Source: Caldilineaceae bacterium (GTDB lineage Bacteria; Chloroflexota; Anaerolineae; Caldilineales; Caldilineaceae). Taken from it: 62,850 bases of DNA. The translations under genes and the position numbers were made by a program. Below the pieces are notes generated by a model that was not told the DNA's origin, ran no database searches, and saw only the letters and a list, made by a program, of their open reading frames with translations. The DNA lies in contig WTGY01000051.1 of assembly GCA_011523365.1 (NCBI GenBank), positions 1 to 62,850 of the forward strand, read 5' to 3'. Positions 52,554-61,206 of the stretch are shown here, one piece after another (the stretch's first letter is position 1; the number at the start of each line of letters is the position of its first letter).

Positions 52554-53283
52554 ATCATCCCAACCCACTTTCCCGGGGTTTGATCGCTCTCAGAATTCTG
52601 ATAAACGGCAGGTAAAAAACGGTGAACCTTTAAACGACCTTGTTCTTAGCGCGTATTCGGACGGCAATGACCGTACTTTCCCACGCATCCTTAGATTGTA
52701 CGTTGCGCCTGGCAGCACAATCGCAGACGTCACCTATGGGAAAGGAGTCTTTTGGCGTCGCGTTCCGCCAGATCAGTATGAGTTGCTGGCGACCGATATT
52801 CAAGATGGTGTGGACTGTCGCGACCTTCCCTACAAAGACAGGACAATAGATTGTGTAGTTTTGGACCCTCCTTACATGCACACGCCGGGTGGGACGGCGC
52901 ATAAGGCGCATGCGCCATTTGAAGAGCACTACCGAAACAACAGCACCGGAAACAGGACAAAGAGCAAATATCATGATGCCGTTCTTGATCTGTATCGAGA
53001 CGCGGGCCGCGAGGCATACCGCGTCTTGCGGGATCGAGGCGTTCTGATTGTGAAATGCCAGGATGAGGTATGTTCAAATCGTCAGCGATTCACTCATGTT
53101 GAGATCATGCAGATGTATGATGCAATAGGATTTGTTGCTGAAGATCTTTTTGTTGTCATGCGAAACAACCGTCCAGGCGTGAGCAGGGCAATTCGTCAAG
53201 TACATGCCCGCAAAAATCATTCGTATTTCTTGGTTTTCTGGAAACGGGGAAAGACCAAAGGACTCTGGGATTCGCCAAAATGA
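52546..53283 (+). CDS. DNA methyltransferase of a restriction-modification pair
   Basis: A 245-residue adenine-N6 or cytosine-N4 DNA methyltransferase. Motif I is DVTYGKGVF (61-69), LLATDI follows as motif II, and LDPPY at 106-110 is the catalytic motif IV. No long target-recognition domain separates them, so specificity must lie in the loop after DPPY or at the C terminus. The last codon region overlaps the next gene by four bases (ATGA). Together with the endonuclease-like product it makes a compact type II system in an AT-richer segment. Confidence 0.87.
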   Translation: MTRSSQPTFPGFDRSQNSDKRQVKNGEPLNDLVLSAYSDGNDRTFPRILRLYVAPGSTIADVTYGKGVFWRRVPPDQYELLATDIQDGVDCRDLPYKDRTIDCVVLDPPYMHTPGGTAHKAHAPFEEHYRNNSTGNRTKSKYHDAVLDLYRDAGREAYRVLRDRGVLIVKCQDEVCSNRQRFTHVEIMQMYDAIGFVAEDLFVVMRNNRPGVSRAIRQVHARKNHSYFLVFWKRGKTKGLWDSPK

Positions 53284-53777
53284 ATCCTGTAGAGTTAATG
53301 GTTGAGGTCATTCGGGAACACGCCCCGAAAGATATATGGCAGGGATCGCCACTGGTAGGATATCGCCAGTTGGGCAACACCAACCGCGGCGAAATTGGCG
53401 AGGAATTCGTTCGCCGATATGTAACTTCTCACGGTTTTCGGGCAAGAAATGGTGGGCGAACATCACGCACAGATTTAAGAATTGAAGCGAGTAAGTTTGA
53501 GGTAAAGACTGCTTCGCTCGGCGCAAACGGCACCTTTCAGTTCAATCATGTACGCCTTGACAGAGACTATGATTACCTCTTTTGCCTAGGAGTCTGCCCA
53601 AGTGAAATCGTCTTTAATATGTGGCGAAAGGGCATGGTAGCTGAAAGTAAAGCTGGGAAACTGGTAAGAATGGCAGAAGGGCAGGCAGTAACATACAAGC
53701 TCACTAAAAAACTGGATGACATGAGACCGATCGAATCATTGCCTACGGTGTTGCGGACCGTGCTGGAACAATCTTAG
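53280..53777 (+). CDS. Putative restriction endonuclease, PD-(D/E)XK type
   Basis: A 165-residue protein. GEIGEEFVRRYVTSHGF is the opening helix (Glu38 or Glu41), then RTDLRIEASKFEVKTAS gives Asp65 and Glu74-Val-Lys76, the D...ExK active site of this fold. The following FQFNHVRLDRDYDYLFCLG fits the remaining core strands. It is coupled to the methyltransferase by a four-base overlap, the arrangement expected for a restriction enzyme made after its protective partner. The recognition site is not predictable. Confidence 0.8.
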   Translation: MNPVELMVEVIREHAPKDIWQGSPLVGYRQLGNTNRGEIGEEFVRRYVTSHGFRARNGGRTSRTDLRIEASKFEVKTASLGANGTFQFNHVRLDRDYDYLFCLGVCPSEIVFNMWRKGMVAESKAGKLVRMAEGQAVTYKLTKKLDDMRPIESLPTVLRTVLEQS

Positions 53778-53914
53778 CATATGAAAGACGCCTCAGTGAT
53801 CGTATGGCCAATCAGGCAGTCGTTCCAGTTGTAGGAAGACAACCGTAAACACCTGCTCATTTATTCACTTGCCAATTGACCACCAGCAATGTGTGAATTG
53901 TGAAGAGAGAAGCT

Positions 53915-53949
53915 CTCACTCCTCACTCCTCTTCACTCACTCCTCGCCC
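53915..53949. repeat. Heptamer array, CTCACTC type, at a stop codon
   Basis: Five heptamers (CTCACTC, CTCACTC, CTCTTCA, CTCACTC, CTCGCCC) end one base before the complement of the Gfo/Idh stop codon at 53951. Confidence 0.75.
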
Positions 53950-53950
53950 C

Positions 53951-55069
53951 CTACACATCCTCCGCTTGCAACCTCTCCAACAACTCGCTATACGCCTCCC
54001 TATCCAACGGCAAACTCACCGCCTCACCGGTGGCCCCGCTGTAGATCATCGCGTTAGCCAGTTCCAGCGACTTCAACCCCTCTTCACCGTTGCAGCGCGG
54101 TTCGCCGCCCTCGCGAATTGCGCGGTGGACATCCTTGTAGACGGCCGCATGCCCGTGCTGCTCCGGCTCATCCTCGACGCCGGCGTCGGCATCAGCCGCT
54201 TCCGTGCGCACAAACGGCTCCGGGCTATCGGTAATCAGTTGGCGCAGGTCGGTCTCGTAGCGTTCGTACTCGATACGGTCCTGGTGCAGCACGATCTTCC
54301 CCCCCGTGCCGGACACCTCAAAGGTGCGCAGACCGCTTTCGGTCGTGCTGAAATAGATGGTGCCGTGCGCGTCCTCCGGCCACTCCAGCAGCGCGGTCGC
54401 GGTATCCTCGGTCTGGATCGCGTGCAGGCGCGTGCAGGTGGCCGCGTAGACCCGCTGCGGCGAGCCGACCAGGTGGCATACCAGGTCCAGGTCATGCGGC
54501 GCCTGGTTCATCAGCACACCGCCGCCCTCGCCTCGCCACGTGCCCCGCCAGCCCCCGCGCAGGTAGTAGGCCGCCGTGCGCATCCACGGAAAGACCCCTG
54601 TCACCCGCTGGATGCGGCCCAGCTGCCCGCTGTCGATCAGCCGCTTCATCGCCCGTACGTGCGGCAGCTGGCGGTACTGGTAGTTCACCGCCAGCACGCG
54701 GTTATTGGCCCGCGCCGCCGCGATCATCGCGTCCGCCTCCTTGACCTGGATGGCGATCGGCTTTTCCACCAGCACGTGGCTGCCGGCGTTGAGCGCGTCG
54801 ATCGCGATCGGCGCGTGGAAAGGATGGGGCGTGATGATCACCGTCACATCCGGCCTGGTCTCGGCCAGCATCTGCCGGTGGTCAGGATAAAAGGGGCAGC
54901 CCCACTCCTCGGCCCGCTCCTGGCCCGGCTCCGGCGCCACGTCCGAGCCGCCGACCACCTCAACTTCATCGAGGCTGAGCCCCATCGAGTGGGAACGGAA
55001 AATCCCCGCGCCCATACCAACAACCGCGTGGCGCAGCTTCGATCCTTGTGGAGTGGGAGAGTTCGACAC
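53951..55069 (-). CDS. Gfo/Idh/MocA family oxidoreductase
   Basis: A 372-residue NAD(P)-dependent dehydrogenase starting at GTG after AGGAAG. VVGMGAGIFRSH is the nucleotide motif, HVLVEKPIAIQV holds the conserved EKP, and MNQAPHDLDLVCHLVGS carries the catalytic Asp-His region. It likely oxidises a sugar or inositol derivative. Its neighbour on the same strand is a zinc dehydrogenase, so the two may act in one pathway. Confidence 0.9.
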   Translation of the reverse strand: MSNSPTPQGSKLRHAVVGMGAGIFRSHSMGLSLDEVEVVGGSDVAPEPGQERAEEWGCPFYPDHRQMLAETRPDVTVIITPHPFHAPIAIDALNAGSHVLVEKPIAIQVKEADAMIAAARANNRVLAVNYQYRQLPHVRAMKRLIDSGQLGRIQRVTGVFPWMRTAAYYLRGGWRGTWRGEGGGVLMNQAPHDLDLVCHLVGSPQRVYAATCTRLHAIQTEDTATALLEWPEDAHGTIYFSTTESGLRTFEVSGTGGKIVLHQDRIEYERYETDLRQLITDSPEPFVRTEAADADAGVEDEPEQHGHAAVYKDVHRAIREGGEPRCNGEEGLKSLELANAMIYSGATGEAVSLPLDREAYSELLERLQAEDV

Positions 55070-55189
55070 AATATCTTCCTTTGCTTGTTCGTTTGCAATC
55101 TATGTGGAAAGTGGGAACATCGGTGCATCGTGGATGGCGGCCATCGGCACGGTCGGGTCGATCCAGCGACCAATACCGGCCACCACGGT

Positions 55190-56209
55190 TCAGAAATGCA
55201 GCATCGCCTTGACAACCTGGTTCTCCGGCAGGCTCCAGCCGGGGAACTCGTCGACCAACGATTCCGGCGGCGCACTGTGCGTAAGCCAGGGGGCCAGCTC
55301 GATCGCGCCGCTCTCCAGCGTCTCGACGACGCGCGCGAAATCGTCGCTGGTGGCGTTGCGGCTGCTGATCAGCGTCGTCTCGCGGCGGTGAAACTCCGGG
55401 TCGGGGAACGTGATATCGTCCTGCACCAGGCTGATGAACACAACGCTGCCGCCCTGTTCAATCAGGCCCAATGCGTTCATCATCGAGCGCGCATTGCCGG
55501 TGGCGTCGAACACGGTCAGAGGCAGGTCGCCGCCGAACACCGCCCGCAGCTGGGCCTCCGCGTCCCCGCGTCCGTCGATCAGATGCTCCACCCCCAGATT
55601 CTCCTGCACAAAGCGCATCCGGTTCTCATCTATCTCCATCACCGCCACGTCAGCGCCGGCCAGGCGCGCAAAGGCCACCGCGGTCAACCCGATCGGACCG
55701 GCGCCGATCACCAGTGTCGACTCTCCCGGCTCCAGCCCGGCCCGGTCCGCAGCGTGCGCACCGATGCACAGCGTCTCGACCAGGGCCAGGTGTTCCAGCG
55801 GCAGCGTCTCCGAGCGGTGCAGCTTGTCGATCGGGACGGTGATCAGCTCGCGCATGCCTCCATCCATATGCACGCCCAGCACCCGCAGATGGGAGCAGCA
55901 GTTTATACGCCCGCGACGGCACGCGCTGCACCCGCCGCAGTTCAGATACGGCTCGACCGCGCAATAGTCGCCCGCGCGCAGGCTGCTTTCGGATTCCGGG
56001 TCGAGAGCAACGATCTCCACGCCCAGCTCATGGCCCAGGATGCGGGGATAGCTGAAATAGGGCTGCCGCCCGCGAAAGGCGTGCAGGTCGGTACCGCATA
56101 TCCCGACCCGGTGCACGCGCACGAGCGCCTCGCCCGCTCCCGGTTCAGCCGGCGGCGCGGTCTCCGTCAGATGCAGGCTGCCGGGTTTCTCCAATATGAC
56201 GGTTTTCAT
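55190..56209 (-). CDS. Zinc-dependent alcohol/polyol dehydrogenase, MDR family
   Basis: A 339-residue medium-chain dehydrogenase. The catalytic zinc site is VGICGTDLH and ILGHELGV. Unlike the pair at 29848-32115 it keeps the structural zinc lobe (CGGCSACRRGRINCC). VIGAGPIGLTA binds the cofactor and MEIDENRMR suggests NAD. It resembles sorbitol/threonine dehydrogenase-type enzymes. It lies 120 bases upstream of the Gfo/Idh gene on the same strand. Confidence 0.9.
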   Translation of the reverse strand: MKTVILEKPGSLHLTETAPPAEPGAGEALVRVHRVGICGTDLHAFRGRQPYFSYPRILGHELGVEIVALDPESESSLRAGDYCAVEPYLNCGGCSACRRGRINCCSHLRVLGVHMDGGMRELITVPIDKLHRSETLPLEHLALVETLCIGAHAADRAGLEPGESTLVIGAGPIGLTAVAFARLAGADVAVMEIDENRMRFVQENLGVEHLIDGRGDAEAQLRAVFGGDLPLTVFDATGNARSMMNALGLIEQGGSVVFISLVQDDITFPDPEFHRRETTLISSRNATSDDFARVVETLESGAIELAPWLTHSAPPESLVDEFPGWSLPENQVVKAMLHF

Positions 56210-56284
56210 CGGGTCTTCTTGAAGTGGAATGGTTGACCACAGGGGTCGGGGAGCGGAGCTGACTCGTTAGGATTTGCCTCTTGT

Positions 56285-57058
56285 CTAGCCGCTTGCCACC
56301 TGGCCGGCGGCGCCCACGACCTCTGGTGTGGCCGCGGCAGCGGGGCCGTGTCCGTTGCCCAGCCCCTCTAAGTCGATCTGTCCGTCCTTCAGATACAGAA
56401 CATAGTCCACATAGTCGTCCACAAGGCTGTCGTGCGTCACGATCAGGAAGGTGACGTTCTGTTCGCGCACGATCTGCTGGAAGAGGCTGAGAATCTCCCG
56501 CGCTGTCGTGCTGTCCAGCTCGCCGGTCGGCTCGTCCGCCAGGATCAGCTTTGGGTCGTTGGCGAGCGAGCGCGCAATGGCCACGCGTTGCTGTTGCCCG
56601 CCCGACAACTCAAAAGGCCGGTGATGCATCCAGCGCGTCAGGCCGACCAGGTCCAGGCAGTTTACCGTCTTTTCATGGCGTTCGCGGCCCTTGACGCCCG
56701 ACATGCGCAGGATCAGCTCGACATTTTCAAAAGCGGACAGGCTGGGCAGCAGCCCGAACGACTGGAAGATAAAGCCAACCTGCTCGCGGCGCCAGCGCGT
56801 CAGTTGGCGCTCGCTCCACGAGTGAATCTCCTCGCCGAAGATGCGGATCTTGCCATCCGTCGGCGAATCCAGGCCGCCGATGCAGTTGAGAAGCGTGGTC
56901 TTGCCGCTGCCGGAGCGCCCCTTCAGCGCGGCAAAGGTCCCCTGCGCAATCTGCAGGTTGACGCCTTTCAGCGCCGCGACTTCCAGGCTGCCCGTCTTAT
57001 AGACGCGCCAGACATCCTCGGTTTCGATGGCTGTGTTGGGGTAACGGTTGTTTTCCAT
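56285..57058 (-). CDS. ABC transporter ATPase, MacB/LolD-like
   Basis: A 257-residue ATPase with Walker A GRSGSGKT (47-54), FIFQSFGLLPSLSAFENVEL (Q-loop region), signature LSGGQQQRVA, and Walker B LILADEPTGELD. The FxLLP...ENVE pattern is that of the LolD/MacB group that powers FtsX-like permeases. A glycine/alanine-rich tail follows. It is the last gene of a four-gene minus-strand export cluster. Confidence 0.93.
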   Translation of the reverse strand: MENNRYPNTAIETEDVWRVYKTGSLEVAALKGVNLQIAQGTFAALKGRSGSGKTTLLNCIGGLDSPTDGKIRIFGEEIHSWSERQLTRWRREQVGFIFQSFGLLPSLSAFENVELILRMSGVKGRERHEKTVNCLDLVGLTRWMHHRPFELSGGQQQRVAIARSLANDPKLILADEPTGELDSTTAREILSLFQQIVREQNVTFLIVTHDSLVDDYVDYVLYLKDGQIDLEGLGNGHGPAAAATPEVVGAAGQVASG

Positions 57059-57120
57059 CTGCGTTCCGGTATCCGAATGTTTGTAGCAGCACCCGAGTGA
57101 TCAGCGCACTGTACCTTCTG

Positions 57121-58152
57121 TCACTCACTTTTTTTGCGGCGGAAGCGGCTGAAGAAGCCGCCGATAGCGCCGGACTGCTGTATTCGTCTGGCCACCGCTT
57201 CCTCTTGGGCCACAAGCTCCGGCGCCTCCGCATCCTCGCTCTCCACCGGCCGGATCAGGATGCCCTCATCGGTGATGTCGAGCATCGCCCGGCCCTGGAT
57301 CGAGAACTGCTGCAGGACATCCTTCGGAATCTGCAGGCGCCCGGAGCTGTCCAGCACGACCAGCTCCTCGAAATGTTCCTCGTGTTCCTCCACGATGCCG
57401 TCGCCACCGCTGTTGAGCGACGCTTCGTCGAAGCGTTCGACAGTGCGCACCTGGCGCCGCGTCTCGCTCGCCAGCATCCCATCGCGGATGGCGACCACCC
57501 GGTCCACGTGGCGGGCGATGGTCGGATCGTGGCTCACGATAATGGTCGTCAGGCCCAACTCTTCGTTCAGCGTGCGCAGCGTCGCGTAAATCGTCAGCGC
57601 CGTGGCCGTGTCCACCTCACCGGTCGGCTCGTCTGCCAGCAGAAGCGTCGGATTGTTGGCCAGCGAGACCGCGATGGCCACGCGCTGCTGCTCACCGCCG
57701 GACAACTCGCGCATGTGGTGCTTCATACGTTCGCCCAGCCCAACCCTTTCCAACAGATCCTCGGCCCGGTTGCGTTTCTCTCTGCCCGCGAAACCCGCCA
57801 GCGTCATCGGCAACTCGACATTCTCGACCGCGTTCAGATAGGGCACCAGGTTGCGCGCGCTCTGCTGCCACACAAATCCAACCTGCTCCCGCCGGTAGCG
57901 GTTGATCGCCCGCTCCGACATCTTCAGCAGATTGAAGTCACCGACCCGTACCTGCCCCGCCGTCGGCCTGTCCAACCCGCCCAGAATGTTCATCAGCGTC
58001 GACTTACCGCTGCCGCTCACGCCAACGATCGCCATCAACTCGCCGGGACGCACCGACAGATTCAACCCCTGCAAAGCGACCACTTCCAGGTCCGCGACCT
58101 GGTAGATCTTGACCAGACCTTCGCAGAGAATAAATGGTTCAGTCGTTGTCAT
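57121..58152 (-). CDS. ABC ATPase fused to an AbrB-like domain
   Basis: A 343-residue protein. Residues 1-230 are a MacB/LolD-type ATPase: GVSGSGKS (44-51), LSGGEQQRV (150-158) and LLADEPTGEVD (171-181). After a linker, residues 263-303 (EELVVLDSSGRLQIPKDVL, then an AMLDITDEGILI stretch) match the SpoVT/AbrB swapped-hairpin fold, normally a DNA-binding or dimerisation module. A basic tail ends the protein. It partners the FtsX-like permease upstream; the AbrB-like part may dimerise the ATPase or sense a signal. Confidence 0.85.
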   Translation of the reverse strand: MTTTEPFILCEGLVKIYQVADLEVVALQGLNLSVRPGELMAIVGVSGSGKSTLMNILGGLDRPTAGQVRVGDFNLLKMSERAINRYRREQVGFVWQQSARNLVPYLNAVENVELPMTLAGFAGREKRNRAEDLLERVGLGERMKHHMRELSGGEQQRVAIAVSLANNPTLLLADEPTGEVDTATALTIYATLRTLNEELGLTTIIVSHDPTIARHVDRVVAIRDGMLASETRRQVRTVERFDEASLNSGGDGIVEEHEEHFEELVVLDSSGRLQIPKDVLQQFSIQGRAMLDITDEGILIRPVESEDAEAPELVAQEEAVARRIQQSGAIGGFFSRFRRKKSE

Positions 58153-58203
58153 CGCTCAGTTTCCAACACACAAAATCACCGCTCTCTCGCGCCAAACGCA
58201 GCC

Positions 58204-58238
58204 ACTAAAAACTAAAAACTGACTACTAAAAACTGCCG
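58204..58238. repeat. Heptamer array, ACTAAAA type, at a stop codon
   Basis: Five heptamers (ACTAAAA, ACTAAAA, ACTGACT, ACTAAAA, ACTGCCG) end one base before the complement of the permease stop codon at 58240. Confidence 0.75.
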
Positions 58239-58239
58239 T

Positions 58240-61143
58240 TCACACCGTTTCGCCCAGCTTGATCGCCTGGAAGATCTTCATGCGCATCAGCAGCGTGATC
58301 AGTACGCCCAGCGCGGCCACAAACAGGACCCCGAACAGCGCATACACACGCGTGATCGCCGGCCACGCGATCCCCACCAGGTACGGCGGCGTCAAATCCG
58401 CGGCCGTGTTCCCCACCTGCAGGTAGGGAATGAACTGGTTGCTCACCGATGTGCCTAGCAGTGTCCCCGCGCCGATCCCAACCAATATCAGAAAAGCCAG
58501 CTCCCATGCCAGGAACATCGTCATCTGCCCCGAGGACAGGCCGATCGAACGCAGCGTTCCCAGCTCAATGAAGCGCCGCCGGAACGAGAACAGTGTGTAC
58601 AGCAAAAATCCCAGCACCGTCAGCAGCGCCGCCGCCAGAAAGCCCACCGAAAGAACGCCGAACAGCCCCTGCCGCTGCGGCAGTTTCTGCTCGTCCGCAA
58701 TCCGCTGCCGGGCCGAATAGTAGTTGATGACGTTGATGTCGTACTGCCGCAACTCCCGGCTTAGACCCTCGTAGTCGGTCCCCGGCTCCGTGCGCACCAG
58801 CACGTCGTAGGGAAACTGCCCACCCATCCGCTCGAACAGATAGTCGAGATTGCCCACGATCAGCGGGCCGTCGGCATCCGGGTACCAGGTCGGGAAGTAG
58901 CGGAAATCGCCGACAATACTCATCTGCATCTCCGCCCGCAACCCGTAGCGCGCCGCGCCGACCAGAATCGTATCGCCGACAAGCAGATTGTGATCGCGCA
59001 TGAAATCCCGGTGCAGCAGAACGCCCTCGGAGGCCAGGGCCAGCGAGTTCATCAGCGAACCGAGTGACGCCGCCGCAAAATCCCGCCGCCAGTAGGCCGC
59101 CTTGGGGAAGTCGAGGCGGTCGATGCCGAAGATATGGGCATCCCGCCAGCGTCCGTCCATATGTACCCGCGCCTCGAAACGGGCAAAGCGGGTGGCGGCA
59201 CTGATGTCCGGAGAGCGCAAATGCTCCGAAACCGGCACAAATGTCCAACTGGCCGACTCTGGTGCACCGTCCGACGCGGACGACTCCTCTCCGCTGCCGG
59301 GGAATCCGGCCGACCCGGCTGAAACTGGCGTGTCGCCCAACTCCGCCAGCCGCCCATCCGCCCCCACCCGGTAGTAGGCGCGGTCGAACAGGTGACCGTC
59401 CAGCGTCTGCGCCAGCGATGTAGTGAAGGCCGACAGGCTCAGCGTCAGCACCAACAGAATCATCGGCGCCGTGTACATGCTCCGGTTCCGCGCCAGCTGG
59501 CGGCTGGCCAGCAGCACGCCCACCCCGCCGCCCTTCGATGCTATCCAGGCGATGATGTGCATGAAATACGGCAGAATCCGCAGCGTCACCAGCGTCAGCG
59601 CGAAAATCCCCAACGCTGGTATCAGAAACAGCAGTGGATTCTGAAAGATCGTGTCGTCCGTGACCGCGCCCGGCATGCTGATGCTGCCCTGTTCCTGCAG
59701 CAGATAGATGCCGTATCCGGCCGGAATCAGCAACAAAATGTCCAGATAGGAGCGCTGCCACCACGGCGGCCGCAAGGTGCGCGCCATCTCCATCTTGTAG
59801 GTCACGATCGTATGACGCGCCGCACCGAACGAGGGCAGTGTCTGTGCCAGAAAAGCGATCAGGACCGCGCCGATGCCGAACTGCAGCGTGGACTGCGTCA
59901 GGACCAGCCGCAGGTCCGATTCGATCGTGAAATCCAGGAAGCTGCGCGTCGACCCGATCAGCCTCGCTACCGAAAAGCTGAGCGGCAGACTCACCAACAA
60001 TGCAAGCACGCCGAGACAGATCGCCTCCAGGCCGGAGATGCCCGCCACCTGCCCCACCGTCGCGCCGCGGCTGCGCAAAATCGCCACCTCATTGCGCTGC
60101 CGCGCCACCGCCAGGCCGACCACCAGGCCGATAAATGCCAGCAACAGACCGATGATCGGCACGCTGAACGCGTACAGCAGCGTTGTCAGCAGCCCGCTCG
60201 CGCGCTGATAACGCCGCAGCGCGTCCAGAGGCGAGATGCTCAACTGGCTGTTGGCCATCAGCGCCGACACCTTCTGCTCCGCCCGGCGCCCGCGCACCAG
60301 CAAGCGGCCTACATCGCTCGACGTCACATCCGAGCCATCCATCACCAGGTACCACAGGCCCAGGTTCACGTCCTGCGGGTAGACGGGCGCAACCCGATTG
60401 TGATAGCTCTGCTCCGGGATGACAAACAACGTTTCCAGCGTCGACGGGTTGTAGAACCAGACGTCGCTGCTCAGATCGGCAGGCTCCCAAACGCCCGCAA
60501 CCTTCACCGGTGTCTGATAACGCTGGCTGTCGCCATTCTCGGCGCGGATGCGGCGGAAAAGCATGTACTCCTCCCCCACCTGCAACCCGATCTCGTCCGC
60601 CAGCTCCCGGTTGACCAGTACCTCGATCGCCTCCTCCGAGTCGGACGGCGAGACCGCCGGGAAGGCGCCTTCGATGATATTGATCGCCTCTTCAAAGCCG
60701 GAAATGAATCCCAGATTCACCCATTCCAACGGATCGGTTGTGTCTGCATACGCGATCTGTTCCGTGGGGAAAAGGCGGAAATTGTCCGTCTTGAAATAGC
60801 GGATCGTCTTCTTATGCGGAATGCCCAGTTCGCCCGCCGCCTGCTGGCTGAGATAGATGTCCAGCGGCGCGATATCTTCCCACTCCTGCGGCCCGTACGT
60901 GGAGCCCAGGTAGCGGAACATGTATGCGAACGGTGGGCGCGAGTAGGTCTCGTTGATGCCCGTTTCCGTCAACTCCTCCTGCAGCAACCGGTAGTAGACC
61001 GCATCCGCGTACAGAGGAATGCTCATAACGAGCACAGTAGAGGAGATCAGTCCCAGAACCAGGGCAAAAGCCAGCCACTGCTGGGCGAAAATACGTTTAA
61101 TGGCGACAACGATAATCGCCGCGATGCGCAAAAGAAGTTTCAT
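58240..61143 (-). CDS. FtsX/MacB-like ABC permease
   Basis: A 967-residue membrane protein. An N-terminal helix (WLAFALVLGLISSTVLVMSIP) is followed by a large extracytoplasmic domain of about 290 residues. A cluster of helices follows (GLLTTLLYAFSVPIIGLLL, then FIGLVVGLAVARQ), then a second extracytoplasmic domain and three C-terminal helices with the family's GTLRSIGLSSGQM motif. This two-FtsX-domain layout is that of MacB/LolC-like mechanotransmission permeases used for export or lipoprotein release. With two ATPases and an adaptor it forms one system. Confidence 0.9.
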   Translation of the reverse strand: MKLLLRIAAIIVVAIKRIFAQQWLAFALVLGLISSTVLVMSIPLYADAVYYRLLQEELTETGINETYSRPPFAYMFRYLGSTYGPQEWEDIAPLDIYLSQQAAGELGIPHKKTIRYFKTDNFRLFPTEQIAYADTTDPLEWVNLGFISGFEEAINIIEGAFPAVSPSDSEEAIEVLVNRELADEIGLQVGEEYMLFRRIRAENGDSQRYQTPVKVAGVWEPADLSSDVWFYNPSTLETLFVIPEQSYHNRVAPVYPQDVNLGLWYLVMDGSDVTSSDVGRLLVRGRRAEQKVSALMANSQLSISPLDALRRYQRASGLLTTLLYAFSVPIIGLLLAFIGLVVGLAVARQRNEVAILRSRGATVGQVAGISGLEAICLGVLALLVSLPLSFSVARLIGSTRSFLDFTIESDLRLVLTQSTLQFGIGAVLIAFLAQTLPSFGAARHTIVTYKMEMARTLRPPWWQRSYLDILLLIPAGYGIYLLQEQGSISMPGAVTDDTIFQNPLLFLIPALGIFALTLVTLRILPYFMHIIAWIASKGGGVGVLLASRQLARNRSMYTAPMILLVLTLSLSAFTTSLAQTLDGHLFDRAYYRVGADGRLAELGDTPVSAGSAGFPGSGEESSASDGAPESASWTFVPVSEHLRSPDISAATRFARFEARVHMDGRWRDAHIFGIDRLDFPKAAYWRRDFAAASLGSLMNSLALASEGVLLHRDFMRDHNLLVGDTILVGAARYGLRAEMQMSIVGDFRYFPTWYPDADGPLIVGNLDYLFERMGGQFPYDVLVRTEPGTDYEGLSRELRQYDINVINYYSARQRIADEQKLPQRQGLFGVLSVGFLAAALLTVLGFLLYTLFSFRRRFIELGTLRSIGLSSGQMTMFLAWELAFLILVGIGAGTLLGTSVSNQFIPYLQVGNTAADLTPPYLVGIAWPAITRVYALFGVLFVAALGVLITLLMRMKIFQAIKLGETV

Positions 61144-61206
61144 AACCGCGGTGGACGGTGGTCAGTGGCGTCCTGGCAGCCACATTCCACGCTTTGCTCT
61201 CCGATT

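Noticed and set aside
53900..56236. Plus-strand frame of 778 codons
   Set aside because: It is antisense to two well-supported dehydrogenase genes and has no recognisable motif.
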